DNA of 64,000 nucleotides, taken from assembly GCF_000209655.1 (NCBI RefSeq), contig NC_015458.1:3224001-3288000 (forward strand), given 5' to 3'. Position numbers and translations under genes: made by a program. Below are positions 45,423 to 53,636 of the stretch, piece after piece. The notes beneath the pieces were generated by a model. The model had not been told where the DNA came from, did not search any database, and saw only the letters and a list, made by a program, of their open reading frames with translations. Numbering within the stretch: position 1 is the first letter of the stretch; each line of letters opens with the position of its first letter. This stretch comes from Pusillimonas sp. T7-7 (GTDB taxonomy: Bacteria; Pseudomonadota; Gammaproteobacteria; Burkholderiales; Burkholderiaceae_B).

Positions 45423-46149
45423 AACACTATTGGCCCTGGAAGGCGTCACCTCGGGCTACATGGGAGACATCGACGTTCTGCGTAATGTGTCCCTGACCGT
45501 TAAAGCTGGGCAAATCAGCGGCCTGATTGGCCTGAACGGTGCAGGCAAATCCACTTTGTTCAAGACAATTTATGGTTTCTTGCAGCCCAAGTCAGGCTCA
45601 ATACATTTGGCGGGCGCCGACATCACCGGCAAGCTGCCGCATACACTGATCGATGAGGGTGTCTGGTACATTCCCCAGGAATCCAGCCTGTTCTCATACC
45701 TTACGGTGGAAGAGAACCTGCGCTTGCCGCTTGAGGGACGGCGCAAGCGGTTTGGCGCTACGCTGGAGCAGCGTCTTGAAGATACGCTCACGCGCTTTCC
45801 CGTCCTGCGGGAAAAACGTACATCACAGGCAGGCGACCTCTCTGGCGGTCAGCAAAAATCACTGGAATTTGCCAAGGCCTATATGGTGCAGCCTCGAGTC
45901 TGCCTGATCGACGAGCCCAGCATCGGTCTGGCGCCCAAAGTGGCCGCCGACATGTTCAAGTGGATACGGACTTTCGCCGACGCGGGCATGGGCATATTGT
46001 TGGTAGACCATAATGTTCGACGGGTCGTGGCTATGGCCGATCATATCTATGTGCTGAGTCTCGGCGAAATCACCGCCTCGGGCGAGCCCGCCGACTTCCA
46101 GCAGGATCTTCATACTCAAGTCCGGGAATGGTTGGGGATCAGTATCTGA
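45415..46149 (+). CDS. livF: LivF-type ABC ATPase
   Basis: A 244-residue ATPase, the partner of the LivG-type protein. Walker A is GLNGAGKSTLFKTIYG, signature LSGGQQKSLEFAKA, Walker B RVCLIDEPSIGLAP and H-loop LVDHN. The ATG at 45415 has a GAGGAG box and matches the LivF N-terminus; an upstream in-frame start lies inside the LivG gene. It is the last gene of the importer and its stop is 2 bases from the convergent TonB receptor stop, within the small palindrome GATCAGTATCTGATC. Confidence 0.86.
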   Translation: MPETLLALEGVTSGYMGDIDVLRNVSLTVKAGQISGLIGLNGAGKSTLFKTIYGFLQPKSGSIHLAGADITGKLPHTLIDEGVWYIPQESSLFSYLTVEENLRLPLEGRRKRFGATLEQRLEDTLTRFPVLREKRTSQAGDLSGGQQKSLEFAKAYMVQPRVCLIDEPSIGLAPKVAADMFKWIRTFADAGMGILLVDHNVRRVVAMADHIYVLSLGEITASGEPADFQQDLHTQVREWLGISI

Positions 46150-46151
46150 TC

Positions 46152-48338
46152 TTAAAACCGATACGTGGCGCTGATGCCAGCCGTCCAGTTGCGCCCGGGC
46201 GCGGGCTCATAGTAGCGGCCGAAGCCTGCATTGATGATGGCGGAGCCGGCATATTGCTTGTCGAACACGTTGTCTATGCGGGCAAAGGCGTTGACGTCCC
46301 AATTGCTTAGCTGCCAAAGATAGCCGGCATGCACAGCGGCCGTGAAATAAGAAGGGGTCGCTTCGTCGTTGCTGTCGTTTACGTAAAGCTTGCTCAGATA
46401 GCGACCCTCTACTCCGGCGCGCCAGCCCTTGGGAGGCGTCCAGGCTATTGCGGCAAATAACGAGTGCCGGGCAATGCCGGGTATTCGGTTGCCGGCGGGC
46501 ACCAGGTTGTCGGGATCCGTGGCGTCCCCGGCATAAAAGCTGTCGCGATAGGTCGCGTCCAGCCAAGTGTAGGCAAATTGCGCCCGCCAGTGGCGGACGA
46601 TGTCGCCGGACCAGCCCAATTCGAACCCGTTTCTGAGCGTGCTGCCTGCGTTGCGATAGGTGGTGCGTCCACCATCGCTGCCGGCGGAAACGATTTCGTC
46701 TTCGGTGCGCGTCTGGAACAAGGCTGCGGTGAGCAGGCCGTTACCCACTTTCGCCTTGGCGCCTACTTCGATGCTGGTATTGACGGAAGGCCGTAGCCCG
46801 AAATTCAAACCAGAAAGATCGTTGGGCCGATACGATATTTCGTTGAAGGTGGGTGTTTCAAATCCACGGCCCACCGTTGCGTAAACACTGAAGTCGTCGG
46901 TGGGTTGGTAGCGGAGCGCTGCCATCGGCAGCAGCTTGCTATAGCGCGCCGAGCCGCTGTCGTCGCCATTGCCGTCGGTGATGTAGCGGTCGTCCGAGTT
47001 GAAATGCACCGTGCTGTAGCGCAGGCCAGCGTCCAACGTCCAGCGTTCGGCGAATTGCCATGATGCCTGCACATAGGGGTCGATATTCCAAAGCTCGTTG
47101 ACTTCTTTGCGGCGCAAGTCGCCCTGCACGCCCAGTTGGTCGCCCACGAAATTTTCATAGCCCAAGCGGTCTTCCGTCAGCGTGTCGTAGGCTACGCCGC
47201 CTATCAGTGTCAAAGGCTGGCCTGCCAGGGCAAGCCGGGATGTCCAGCGCAGGTCGGCGCCACCGTAGTTCCGGGTGAGGTCGATGATGCCGCCGGCATG
47301 ATCGGGGTTATTCTTCTGTGTGGCGGCGGGAATCGCCAGGTACTGAACTGTCTTGCGTTGGCCGTAATAGGCCATCAGGCGCAGGTCGTTATTGGCGTCG
47401 ATGCGGCGTTCGTAGGTAAGCCCGCCCTGAGTTTGTTTGACCGTCTTGCGCGTGTCGTAAAGCAAGGCGTTGGGCGCCGCGCTGCGTGGATCGTCGATGA
47501 ACTCTTCGTAGGTCAGGCCTTGCGGGTCATCAGCCTTGAGGTCCACGCTGTTCATCACCAGAGTCAACCGGCTGTCGTCGTTCAGCTGCAAGCCGAGCTT
47601 GGCGTTGGCCAGGTTTTTGCGCGCCGCGCTATGGTCGCGATAACCATCGGTGGTGTAACGGCTGGTGCTGAGCAGGTAATCCAGTCTTTCTTCGTTTGCC
47701 GACCCGCTGGCCTTCAGCCCGTAGCGGCGCTGATTGTCACTGCCGGCTGTAAAGCTGGAAGACACTTGCGGCGGCCCGCTGCCATCTTCGGTAAAGACCT
47801 GCACCACGCCGCCCGATGAGTTGCCGTACAGGGCGGAAAAGGGGCCTCGCAGCACCTCGACACGGTCGATGGATGCAATATCGATATTTGACGTCTGGCC
47901 CTGGCCGTCGGGCATGGTGGCCGGAATCCCGTCCACATACAGCCGTATTCCGCGTACCCCGAATGTGGAGCGTGAACCGAAGCCGCGTATGGATAGTTGC
48001 AGATCTTGTGCGTAATTCTGCCTGTTTTGAATCATCAGGCCGGGTACGCCGCCCAGGCTTTCCGATAGATTCACCTGCATTTGATCGGCGCGCATGAGCT
48101 CGCCGTCGATCACGTTCACCGAGGCAGCCACGTCGAAAACAGGGCGCTCGACATGAGTGCTGGTAACCACCACCGGAGCCAGGGTTCCGACCGCCGCGCT
48201 GTCAGGCGCATTCGTACTGGTTTGGGCGAAAACAGCTTGTGAGCAAGCCAGCGTCATGGCTAGCGAGCACAAATTAAGCAGACGCAGGCGACCTGAGCCC
48301 TGAGTGTTAACTGAGGCAGGTTCCGCCAGCGCGGTCAT
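46152..48338 (-). CDS. pqqU: TonB-dependent outer-membrane receptor, PqqU/YncD type (PQQ importer)
   Basis: A 728-residue TonB-dependent receptor. A signal peptide ends near VFA-QT, a TonB-box-like APVVVTST follows, then a plug domain with QDLQLSIRGFGSRSTFGVRG and LYVDGIPATMPDGQGQTSNI, and a 22-strand barrel ending in SATYRF. These plug sequences and the barrel segments RGFETPTFNE and GRYYEPAPGRN look very close, from memory, to E. coli YncD, now called PqqU, which imports the cofactor pyrroloquinoline quinone. The ATG overlaps the stop of the upstream PQQ-dependent dehydrogenase gene (TAATG), so the pair is translationally coupled and the functions agree. Other quinone- or siderophore-type ligands are less likely. 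Confidence 0.82.
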   Translation of the reverse strand: MTALAEPASVNTQGSGRLRLLNLCSLAMTLACSQAVFAQTSTNAPDSAAVGTLAPVVVTSTHVERPVFDVAASVNVIDGELMRADQMQVNLSESLGGVPGLMIQNRQNYAQDLQLSIRGFGSRSTFGVRGIRLYVDGIPATMPDGQGQTSNIDIASIDRVEVLRGPFSALYGNSSGGVVQVFTEDGSGPPQVSSSFTAGSDNQRRYGLKASGSANEERLDYLLSTSRYTTDGYRDHSAARKNLANAKLGLQLNDDSRLTLVMNSVDLKADDPQGLTYEEFIDDPRSAAPNALLYDTRKTVKQTQGGLTYERRIDANNDLRLMAYYGQRKTVQYLAIPAATQKNNPDHAGGIIDLTRNYGGADLRWTSRLALAGQPLTLIGGVAYDTLTEDRLGYENFVGDQLGVQGDLRRKEVNELWNIDPYVQASWQFAERWTLDAGLRYSTVHFNSDDRYITDGNGDDSGSARYSKLLPMAALRYQPTDDFSVYATVGRGFETPTFNEISYRPNDLSGLNFGLRPSVNTSIEVGAKAKVGNGLLTAALFQTRTEDEIVSAGSDGGRTTYRNAGSTLRNGFELGWSGDIVRHWRAQFAYTWLDATYRDSFYAGDATDPDNLVPAGNRIPGIARHSLFAAIAWTPPKGWRAGVEGRYLSKLYVNDSNDEATPSYFTAAVHAGYLWQLSNWDVNAFARIDNVFDKQYAGSAIINAGFGRYYEPAPGRNWTAGISATYRF

Positions 48339-50776
48339 TACTTGGCGTCGGGCAGGGCGTAGGCGATGACGTAGTCGCCGCGGTCTGGTGACTGCCGGGC
48401 GCCGCCTGCCGAGATGACGACGTACTGCTTGCCTGTCTTGGGCGACTTGTACGTTATGGGCCCGCCCTGGCTGCCTACTGGCAAGCGCTGTTTCCAGACC
48501 TCTTTGCCGCTGGCGGTATCGAAGGCGCGCAGGTAGTAGTCTTGCGTGCCGGCGAAGAACAGCAGGCCGCCTTGTGTGGCCAGCGAAGCGCCCAAGGTAG
48601 GCATGCCCACTTCGAAGGGGAGCCTCATCTTGATGCCCATGGGGCCGGTGTCCTGCACAGTGCCCACGGGTACTTCCCAGGCGATTTGCTGGGTTTTCAG
48701 GTCGATGGCGGTCATGGTGCCGAAGGGAGGTTCCTGGCACGGTATACCCAGCGGTGACAGGAAGCGATCCTTGATCACGGCATAAGGCGTCCCACCCAGG
48801 GGTACCTGACCCATGCCGGCATTGGGCGCTTCACCGCCGTCGGAAAGCTGTCCGCCTGCCTGCTGAGGCACCATCTGTACCCATAATCCAAGGCGCATAT
48901 CGTTGACAAAGATGAGGCCGTTGTTGGGGTCGTGTGAGATACCGCCCCAGTTCATGCCGCCCAGGGATCCTGGAAACGACAGCGAGATGTCGGTGTCCGG
49001 TGCGGTGAACAAGCCTTCATAACGCATGCCCTTGAAGGCAATGCGACACAGCAGTTGGTCGAACGGCGTGGCGCCCCACATATCGGACTCGGTCAGTTTG
49101 TGCGTGCCGATCTGGGGCATGCCTACAGAGACCGGCTGGGTCTTGGCGTAGTCTTCGTTCGGGATGTCTGCGGGCAAGACTTCACGGTCTTCCACCTTGG
49201 TCAGGGGCTGGCCGGTCAGGCGGTCGAGCACGAAGATTTGCCCAGCCTTGGTGGCCACCACGACTGCGGGCGTTTTGCCGCCGTCCGGCTTGGGGAAGTC
49301 GATCAGCGCGGGCGCCATCGGTACGTCAAAGTCCCACAGGTCGTTGCGCACAGTCTGGTAAACCCATTTTTCCTGGCCGGTCGTGGCATCCAGCGCCAGC
49401 ACGGAGGCGCCATACTTTTTATCCAGGGCTGTGCGTGTTGCGCCGTACAGGTCCACCGAGGCCGACCCTACGGGCAGGAACACCGTGTTCATGTCGGGGT
49501 CGTACGAGATGCCCGCCCATACATTCGGGGTGGAGCGCTGGAATGTTTCATCGCCAGTCAATGGTGCGTTGGGGTCGTCCGTACCGGGATCAAAGTGCCA
49601 GCGCATCTGGCCGGTAATGACATCAAAGCCGCGTACTACCCCGCCCGGCATATCCACTTGCACGTTGTCGGCCACCCGGCCGCCGACAACGACGGTTGTG
49701 CCTGCCACGGTGGGCGCGGCCGTCATGGTGTAGAAGGCTTTGTTGGCGATGGGGCCCATGTTGGCCTTCAGATCGATAATGCCCTGCTCTCCGAACTCTT
49801 TGCACATCTCGCCGTTGTCGGCATTGATGGCCACCAGACGTGCGTCTATCGTATTCATCAGCACACGGCGTTGGCAGCCGTTGGCAACGGGCAAGCTTAC
49901 TGGTGCAACAGACGTGGAACCAGGCACAGTGGGCTGCACCAGCGGCGCATTTACATCGAAATACGCCAAGCCGCGGCAGCGTTCCCATACGCCGCCCACG
50001 CTGGCATTAAAGTCGCGCCGCCATAGCTGCTTGCCCGTATCGACGTCCAGGGCGATCACGTTATTCTTTGGCGTGCACAAAAAGAGCTTGTCGCCGATTT
50101 GCATGGGCGTGAGCTGGTCTTCGGCGCCGGCGCCTGTGGATTGCGGGATATCGCCAGTCTGGAATACCCACGCTTGTTCAAGTTGATCAACATTGCCGAC
50201 ATTGATCTGATCCAGAGCGGCAAAACGGCCTGTGCCGGCATCATTGCCGTAATGAGCCCAGTTTTTCTGTTCCTGCCCGGGCGTCACGGACACCAGTTGG
50301 GCAGCAGGGGCGGCGGCAACAACTTCAGGGTGTTTGACGAACATGGAGCCAAAGCCCAGCACGCCCAAGAGGCCAAGTACGGTGCCAACAATGATTGCAG
50401 GTGTGCCACGGGCGCTGCGGCCTTCCGCCTTGCGCAGCAAAGGCAAGGTAAAGACCACTACAGCCGCTATGAAGGTCATGGCCAGCAGGCGAGAGATAAG
50501 GCCCCAATAGTCCAGGCCGACGTCGGCCAAGGCCCATAACACGGTGCCCGCGAAGGCGGCGAGAAATAACCAGGCCCCCGAGCTACGTGCGCGCGCCACT
50601 TGTATGGCGGATACGGTAATGACAAGACCCGCTATCAGGAAGTACCAGCTACCGCCACGTGCGATAAGCACGGCGCCGCCAATAGTCATGAACAGGCCGA
50701 TGGCGGCGAGACCCAATGCCAGTGCATATAGCCAAAGGCGCCCAGCGCCCAGTTTGTTTTTTGGGGGCGAATTCAA
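48338..50776 (-). CDS. gcd: Membrane-bound PQQ-dependent dehydrogenase (glucose/quinate/shikimate family)
   Basis: An 812-residue quinoprotein. The N-terminal 130 residues hold five membrane helices, the ubiquinone-side anchor. A periplasmic eight-bladed PQQ propeller follows: blade motifs TGKQLWRRDFNA, TGQMRWHFDPG, ATGQEKWVYQTV and ASGKEVWKQRLPVGSQGGP. It oxidises a sugar or cyclitol in the periplasm and passes electrons to ubiquinone. The start is TTG at 50776 with AGGAG upstream. The segment RNDLWDFD has Arg where family members I remember have His. No pqqABCDE genes are in view; the coupled pqqU-type receptor suggests scavenged PQQ. Substrate (glucose, quinate or other) is unresolved, so the symbol is approximate. 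Confidence 0.85.
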   Translation of the reverse strand: MNSPPKNKLGAGRLWLYALALGLAAIGLFMTIGGAVLIARGGSWYFLIAGLVITVSAIQVARARSSGAWLFLAAFAGTVLWALADVGLDYWGLISRLLAMTFIAAVVVFTLPLLRKAEGRSARGTPAIIVGTVLGLLGVLGFGSMFVKHPEVVAAAPAAQLVSVTPGQEQKNWAHYGNDAGTGRFAALDQINVGNVDQLEQAWVFQTGDIPQSTGAGAEDQLTPMQIGDKLFLCTPKNNVIALDVDTGKQLWRRDFNASVGGVWERCRGLAYFDVNAPLVQPTVPGSTSVAPVSLPVANGCQRRVLMNTIDARLVAINADNGEMCKEFGEQGIIDLKANMGPIANKAFYTMTAAPTVAGTTVVVGGRVADNVQVDMPGGVVRGFDVITGQMRWHFDPGTDDPNAPLTGDETFQRSTPNVWAGISYDPDMNTVFLPVGSASVDLYGATRTALDKKYGASVLALDATTGQEKWVYQTVRNDLWDFDVPMAPALIDFPKPDGGKTPAVVVATKAGQIFVLDRLTGQPLTKVEDREVLPADIPNEDYAKTQPVSVGMPQIGTHKLTESDMWGATPFDQLLCRIAFKGMRYEGLFTAPDTDISLSFPGSLGGMNWGGISHDPNNGLIFVNDMRLGLWVQMVPQQAGGQLSDGGEAPNAGMGQVPLGGTPYAVIKDRFLSPLGIPCQEPPFGTMTAIDLKTQQIAWEVPVGTVQDTGPMGIKMRLPFEVGMPTLGASLATQGGLLFFAGTQDYYLRAFDTASGKEVWKQRLPVGSQGGPITYKSPKTGKQYVVISAGGARQSPDRGDYVIAYALPDAK

Positions 50777-51108
50777 GGATGAGCTCCTGTTAGGGGTGGC
50801 GAAACCATGTTAACACCCACTTGCGTGATCACAGAAAATCAGGCTTGCCCTTTTTGTAATGAATGCCCTGATCCATTGTGAGTGGGGAAGAGCCAGCCAA
50901 GTGCTGAAGAGCCAAAAAGTGCGGCATAAGTGTTGTGTTGCAACGCACAATAACGATCCAAAGTCGAGTACATTTTGGTATCTACTTTAAGACCTGCCTG
51001 ATTACATTTTTTGTCTACTCTTCGATAGCTTCCATGACAGTAGTTGCCGTCAGTAGGGTGAAAAGTTGAAAAAACAGAAAATCAAAGTGTTATCTATTTT
51101 TTGGAGAG
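50777..51108. other. Gene-free stretch between gcd and the ISL3 element
   Basis: About 330 bases with no supported gene. It holds the gcd promoter region, a solitary ISL3-type end (separate entry) and an AT-richer segment from about 50930 to 51108 unlike the flanking coding DNA. I see no terminator or operator that I can name. Confidence 0.5.
50860..50894 (-). repeat. Solitary diverged ISL3-type end
   Basis: Read on the minus strand this begins GGCTCTTCCCCA and ends GGATCAGGGCATTCA, like the right end of the nearby ISL3 element but with a changed middle. It is in the same orientation as that right end, so it is not the partner of the complete element. It is probably the remnant of a different ISL3 insertion. 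Confidence 0.6.
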
Positions 51109-51116
51109 TACGCTTG
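51109..51116 (+). repeat. Target-site duplication, left copy
   Basis: TACGCTTG directly precedes the left inverted repeat and is repeated exactly after the right one (52423-52430). Eight-base duplications are usual for ISL3-family insertion. Confidence 0.88.
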
Positions 51117-52422
51117 GGCTCTTCATCATTAAAGGGGGACAGCGACATTCATTAGACTTGTTTTTGCGAAGAACGAGCTTAATGGAAGGAATGCCGATGT
51201 CCCCAGTAAATTCTATCTTAGGAATCAGAGATTTAGTAGTTCAGCGCGTAGAGCGGCACCGAGACATTCACGTCTGGGCCAGCCCGGCCAAGCGCTTGGC
51301 GTGCATCCATTGTCAGCAAGGGTCGGTACGTATTAAAGCGACGCACCAGCGTACGCTCAAGCACACCCGCCAAGGCAACCAGTTGATGGTGCTGCATCTA
51401 GCCGTGCCCAAGTACCACTGCTTGGACTGCAATCGCTATTTTCGTCACCGCTTCGCGGGCATCCGGCCACGGCGCCGGGCCACCGAGGCGTATCGCTTGG
51501 AGGTCTTCGAGGCGCACGACGGGGGCGTGAGCCAGCGCCAGCTGACGCGCACGCACCGGATCGGCAGTGCCACGGTCGAGCGCTGGTACCAGTCCTTTAT
51601 CAAGCAGCGGGTCTCGGAGCTGTCGGGTCGAAGTTGTCCGCAGGTTCTAGGCATTGATGAGCACTTCTTTAGCCGCAAGAAGGGCTACGCCACCACGCTG
51701 GTTGATTTGAAGCACCACAAGGTGTTCGATGTGGTGCTGGGGCGCTCAGAAGCGAGCCTGCGCAGCTATTTGAAGCGTTTACCAGGGCGTGAGCACGTGC
51801 GGGTCATTGTGATGGACCTGTCCGAGACCTATCGGCGCATTGCCCAGGAGTACTTCCCCAACGCCATGATCGTGGCTGACCGCTTCCATGTCGTGCGGTT
51901 GGTGAACCAGCACTTTCTGAAGCTATGGCAGCAGCATGATCCGGAGGGGCGCAAGAACCGGGGGCTGCTCAGCCTGATGCGCCGCCATCACTGGAAGCTA
52001 TCCTCAGTGCAAAAAGAACGCCTGCACCAGTACCTGGCCCAGGAGCCCGTACTGCAGGCGCTTTACTTTGCCAAGCAGCAGTTGAATGGGTTTCTGGTCA
52101 TGAAGCACTTGAAGGCCAAGCGGGCCAAACAGCTGTTGCCCAAGTTCCTGGCCTTGATTCGTCAGTTTGAGCAAAGTCCGGCCAAGGCGCTGGCCGCGAC
52201 GTTAACATCGTGGCTCGAGCCCATCGTACGTATGTGGCGATTCACCAAGTCCAATGGGATCACTGAAGGATTCCATACAAAGATGGAGATGCTCTCACGC
52301 CGAGCGTATGGGTTCAGGAATTTTGAGAATTACCGCATGAGAGTCTTGGCTCAATGCGGTTGGAATGGTGTAATTAACCGGGTTTGATGAATGCCCTGAT
52401 CCCCCGTTAATGGGGTAGAGCC
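51117..52422 (+). mobile_element. Complete ISL3-family insertion sequence
   Basis: A 1306-base element. Its 36-base terminal inverted repeats both begin GGCTCT (left 51117-51152, right 52387-52422 on the minus strand) and agree at 27 of 36 positions. It is flanked by an exact 8-base direct repeat TACGCTTG and carries one intact transposase whose stop codon touches the right repeat. The perfect target duplication and intact reading frame suggest a recent, possibly active, insertion. Confidence 0.9.
51182..52387 (+). CDS. ISL3-family transposase
   Basis: A 401-residue transposase. The N-terminal zinc-finger part has two CxxC pairs (LACIHC and YHCLDC) and a helix-turn-helix (VSQRQLTRTHRIGSATVERW). 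The DDE domain shows LGIDEHFFSRKKGY (first Asp), VIVMDLSETYRRIAQEYFPN (second Asp), DRFHVVRLVNQ, and the late TEGFHTKMEMLSRRAYG with the Glu. The ATG at 51182 gives the usual ISL3 length; the frame is open from a TTG at 51101, which lies outside the element and is rejected. It appears full length with no frameshift. Confidence 0.9.
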   Translation: MEGMPMSPVNSILGIRDLVVQRVERHRDIHVWASPAKRLACIHCQQGSVRIKATHQRTLKHTRQGNQLMVLHLAVPKYHCLDCNRYFRHRFAGIRPRRRATEAYRLEVFEAHDGGVSQRQLTRTHRIGSATVERWYQSFIKQRVSELSGRSCPQVLGIDEHFFSRKKGYATTLVDLKHHKVFDVVLGRSEASLRSYLKRLPGREHVRVIVMDLSETYRRIAQEYFPNAMIVADRFHVVRLVNQHFLKLWQQHDPEGRKNRGLLSLMRRHHWKLSSVQKERLHQYLAQEPVLQALYFAKQQLNGFLVMKHLKAKRAKQLLPKFLALIRQFEQSPAKALAATLTSWLEPIVRMWRFTKSNGITEGFHTKMEMLSRRAYGFRNFENYRMRVLAQCGWNGVINRV

Positions 52423-52430
52423 TACGCTTG
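52423..52430 (+). repeat. Target-site duplication, right copy
   Basis: TACGCTTG, the exact partner of 51109-51116. Removing the element and one copy would join an AT-rich upstream stretch to TAATGTGCAGG. Confidence 0.88.
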
Positions 52431-52491
52431 TAATGTGCAGGCGCATATATTCAACTTGGGGAGGTACACAATGGACACAGTAGCCGTGTAG

Positions 52492-52528
52492 TGAATGCCC
52501 TGATCCCCCGTTAATGGGGTAGAGCCTA
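52492..52528 (-). repeat. Second solitary ISL3-type right end
   Basis: A 37-base exact copy of 52388-52424 lies 104 bases further right in direct orientation. It has no matching left end or transposase of its own. Between the two copies are 67 bases with a short RBS-preceded frame (ATG at 52471, six codons then TAG). It may mark an older, mostly deleted ISL3 copy into which the present one jumped, or a tandem-end product. Confidence 0.7.
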
Positions 52529-52581
52529 GCCGGTGACACGCACACTGGGAGTGACAGAGGTTATTCGGGGGGCGAGAACAG

Positions 52582-52618
52582 AAAAACAAGACGCCAACCC
52601 CGAAGGATTGGCGTCTTG
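52582..52618 (-). terminator. Intrinsic terminator after tRNA-Thr
   Basis: An 11-base stem, CAAGACGCCAA with TTGGCGTCTTG, and a 10-base loop, followed on the minus strand by TTTTT. It lies 9 bases past the tRNA 3' end and ends the tRNA transcript. Confidence 0.88.
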
Positions 52619-52626
52619 ATGAACTC

Positions 52627-52702
52627 TGGTGCCGGTTAGAAGAGTCGAACTCCTGACCTTCGCATTACAAGTGCGCTGCTCTACCAACTGAGCTAAACCG
52701 GC
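52627..52702 (-). tRNA. tRNA-Thr (anticodon TGT)
   Basis: A 76-base cloverleaf with encoded CCA. The acceptor stem is GCCGGTT with AACCGGC. The D-arm starts GCTCAGTTGGTAGAGC. The anticodon loop is CTTGTAA, giving TGT. The T-arm is AGGAG-TTCGACT-CTTCT. The first anticodon-stem pair is a G-A mismatch. It decodes ACA and, with wobble, other ACN codons. A terminator follows at once. The IS cluster sits just downstream of it. Confidence 0.95.
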
Positions 52703-52868
52703 GAACTCGTAATTCTACTAAAAAATCGAAATGCTCGCTTGAACCGTAGCTGTTTGCTATGCTCGAAGCTGCGCGCCTCCGGTTGGCGGCGTAAAACATG
52801 CCTTGCGGGCTTGTGTCTGCCCGGCATGGTTCCCAATAATGTATTCAACCACATAACAAGGTCTTTTC

Positions 52869-53636
52869 ATGCAGCTTCCGGTCAATCACTTCAAGCGGGC
52901 CATTACGTCGGGCCAGCACCAACTGGGTTTGTGGGTATCATCGTGCAGTCCTTATCTTGCCGAAGTCGTGGCCGGTTCCGGCTTTGACTGGCTGCTGTTC
53001 GATACCGAGCACGCGCCCAACGACCTTCCCACCGTATTGGGCCAGTTGCAGGCGGCGGCGCCGTATCCGGTGTCGTCCGTTGTGCGTCCAAGCTGGAAAG
53101 ACCTTGTTCAGCAGAAGCGTTACCTGGATATCGGGGCGCAGACGCTGCTTATTCCCTATGTGGAATCGGCCGAGCAGGCTGCCCAGGCAGTGGCTGGCAT
53201 GCGCTATCCGCCTAATGGCGTGCGCGGTGCAGGCGGTACGATGCGGGCCAGTAGCTTCGGCCGCATGCCCGATTATGCCAAGGTCTGCGAAGATGAGCTT
53301 TGCCTGTTGGTGCAAGTCGAAAGCAAGGCCGGGTTGGATAACCTTGAAGCCATTGCTTCAGTTGATGGTGTCGATGGCGTGTTTATCGGGCCGGCCGATC
53401 TTTCAGCCAGTCTCGGTCATTTGGGTAATGCAGGGCATCCTGAAGTGCAGTCGGCCATTGAGGATGGAATACGGCGCATTCTGGCATGTGGCAAGGCGCC
53501 CGGCATCTTGACCTTTGATGAAACTCAGGCCAAACGTTACATGGAACTGGGTACCTTGTTTACGGCGGTAGGCATGGATATCGCCGTAATGGCGCGCGCT
53601 ACCGAGCAGCTGGCGGCGCGCTTCCGTACTACTTGA
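52869..53636 (+). CDS. hpaI: HpcH/HpaI-family aldolase (4-hydroxy-2-oxoheptanedioate aldolase-like)
   Basis: A 255-residue class II pyruvate-dependent aldolase. The catalytic and metal-binding elements are FDTEHAPND (Asp/His near residue 46), VVRP (Arg), [10 protein letters not shown] (metal Glu) and [10 protein letters not shown] (metal Asp). HpaI splits 4-hydroxy-2-oxoheptane-1,7-dioate into pyruvate and succinate semialdehyde in homoprotocatechuate breakdown; close relatives cleave 2-keto-3-deoxy sugar acids. No other hpa genes are adjacent, so the in vivo substrate is open. It overlaps the end of sspB by 8 bases, convergently. Confidence 0.8.
   Translation: MQLPVNHFKRAITSGQHQLGLWVSSCSPYLAEVVAGSGFDWLLFDTEHAPNDLPTVLGQLQAAAPYPVSSVVRPSWKDLVQQKRYLDIGAQTLLIPYVESAEQAAQAVAGMRYPPNGVRGAGGTMRASSFGRMPDYAKVCEDELCLLVQVESKAGLDNLEAIASVDGVDGVFIGPADLSASLGHLGNAGHPEVQSAIEDGIRRILACGKAPGILTFDETQAKRYMELGTLFTAVGMDIAVMARATEQLAARFRTT

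Noticed and set aside
46152..48740. Longer form of the TonB receptor starting inside the dehydrogenase gene
   Set aside because: The extension lacks a signal peptide and overlaps 400 bases of gcd; the ATG at 48336-48338 gives a proper signal peptide and a TAATG coupling.
51101..51181. Upstream TTG start of the transposase
   Set aside because: It lies outside the left inverted repeat of the insertion sequence, so it cannot be part of the element's own gene.
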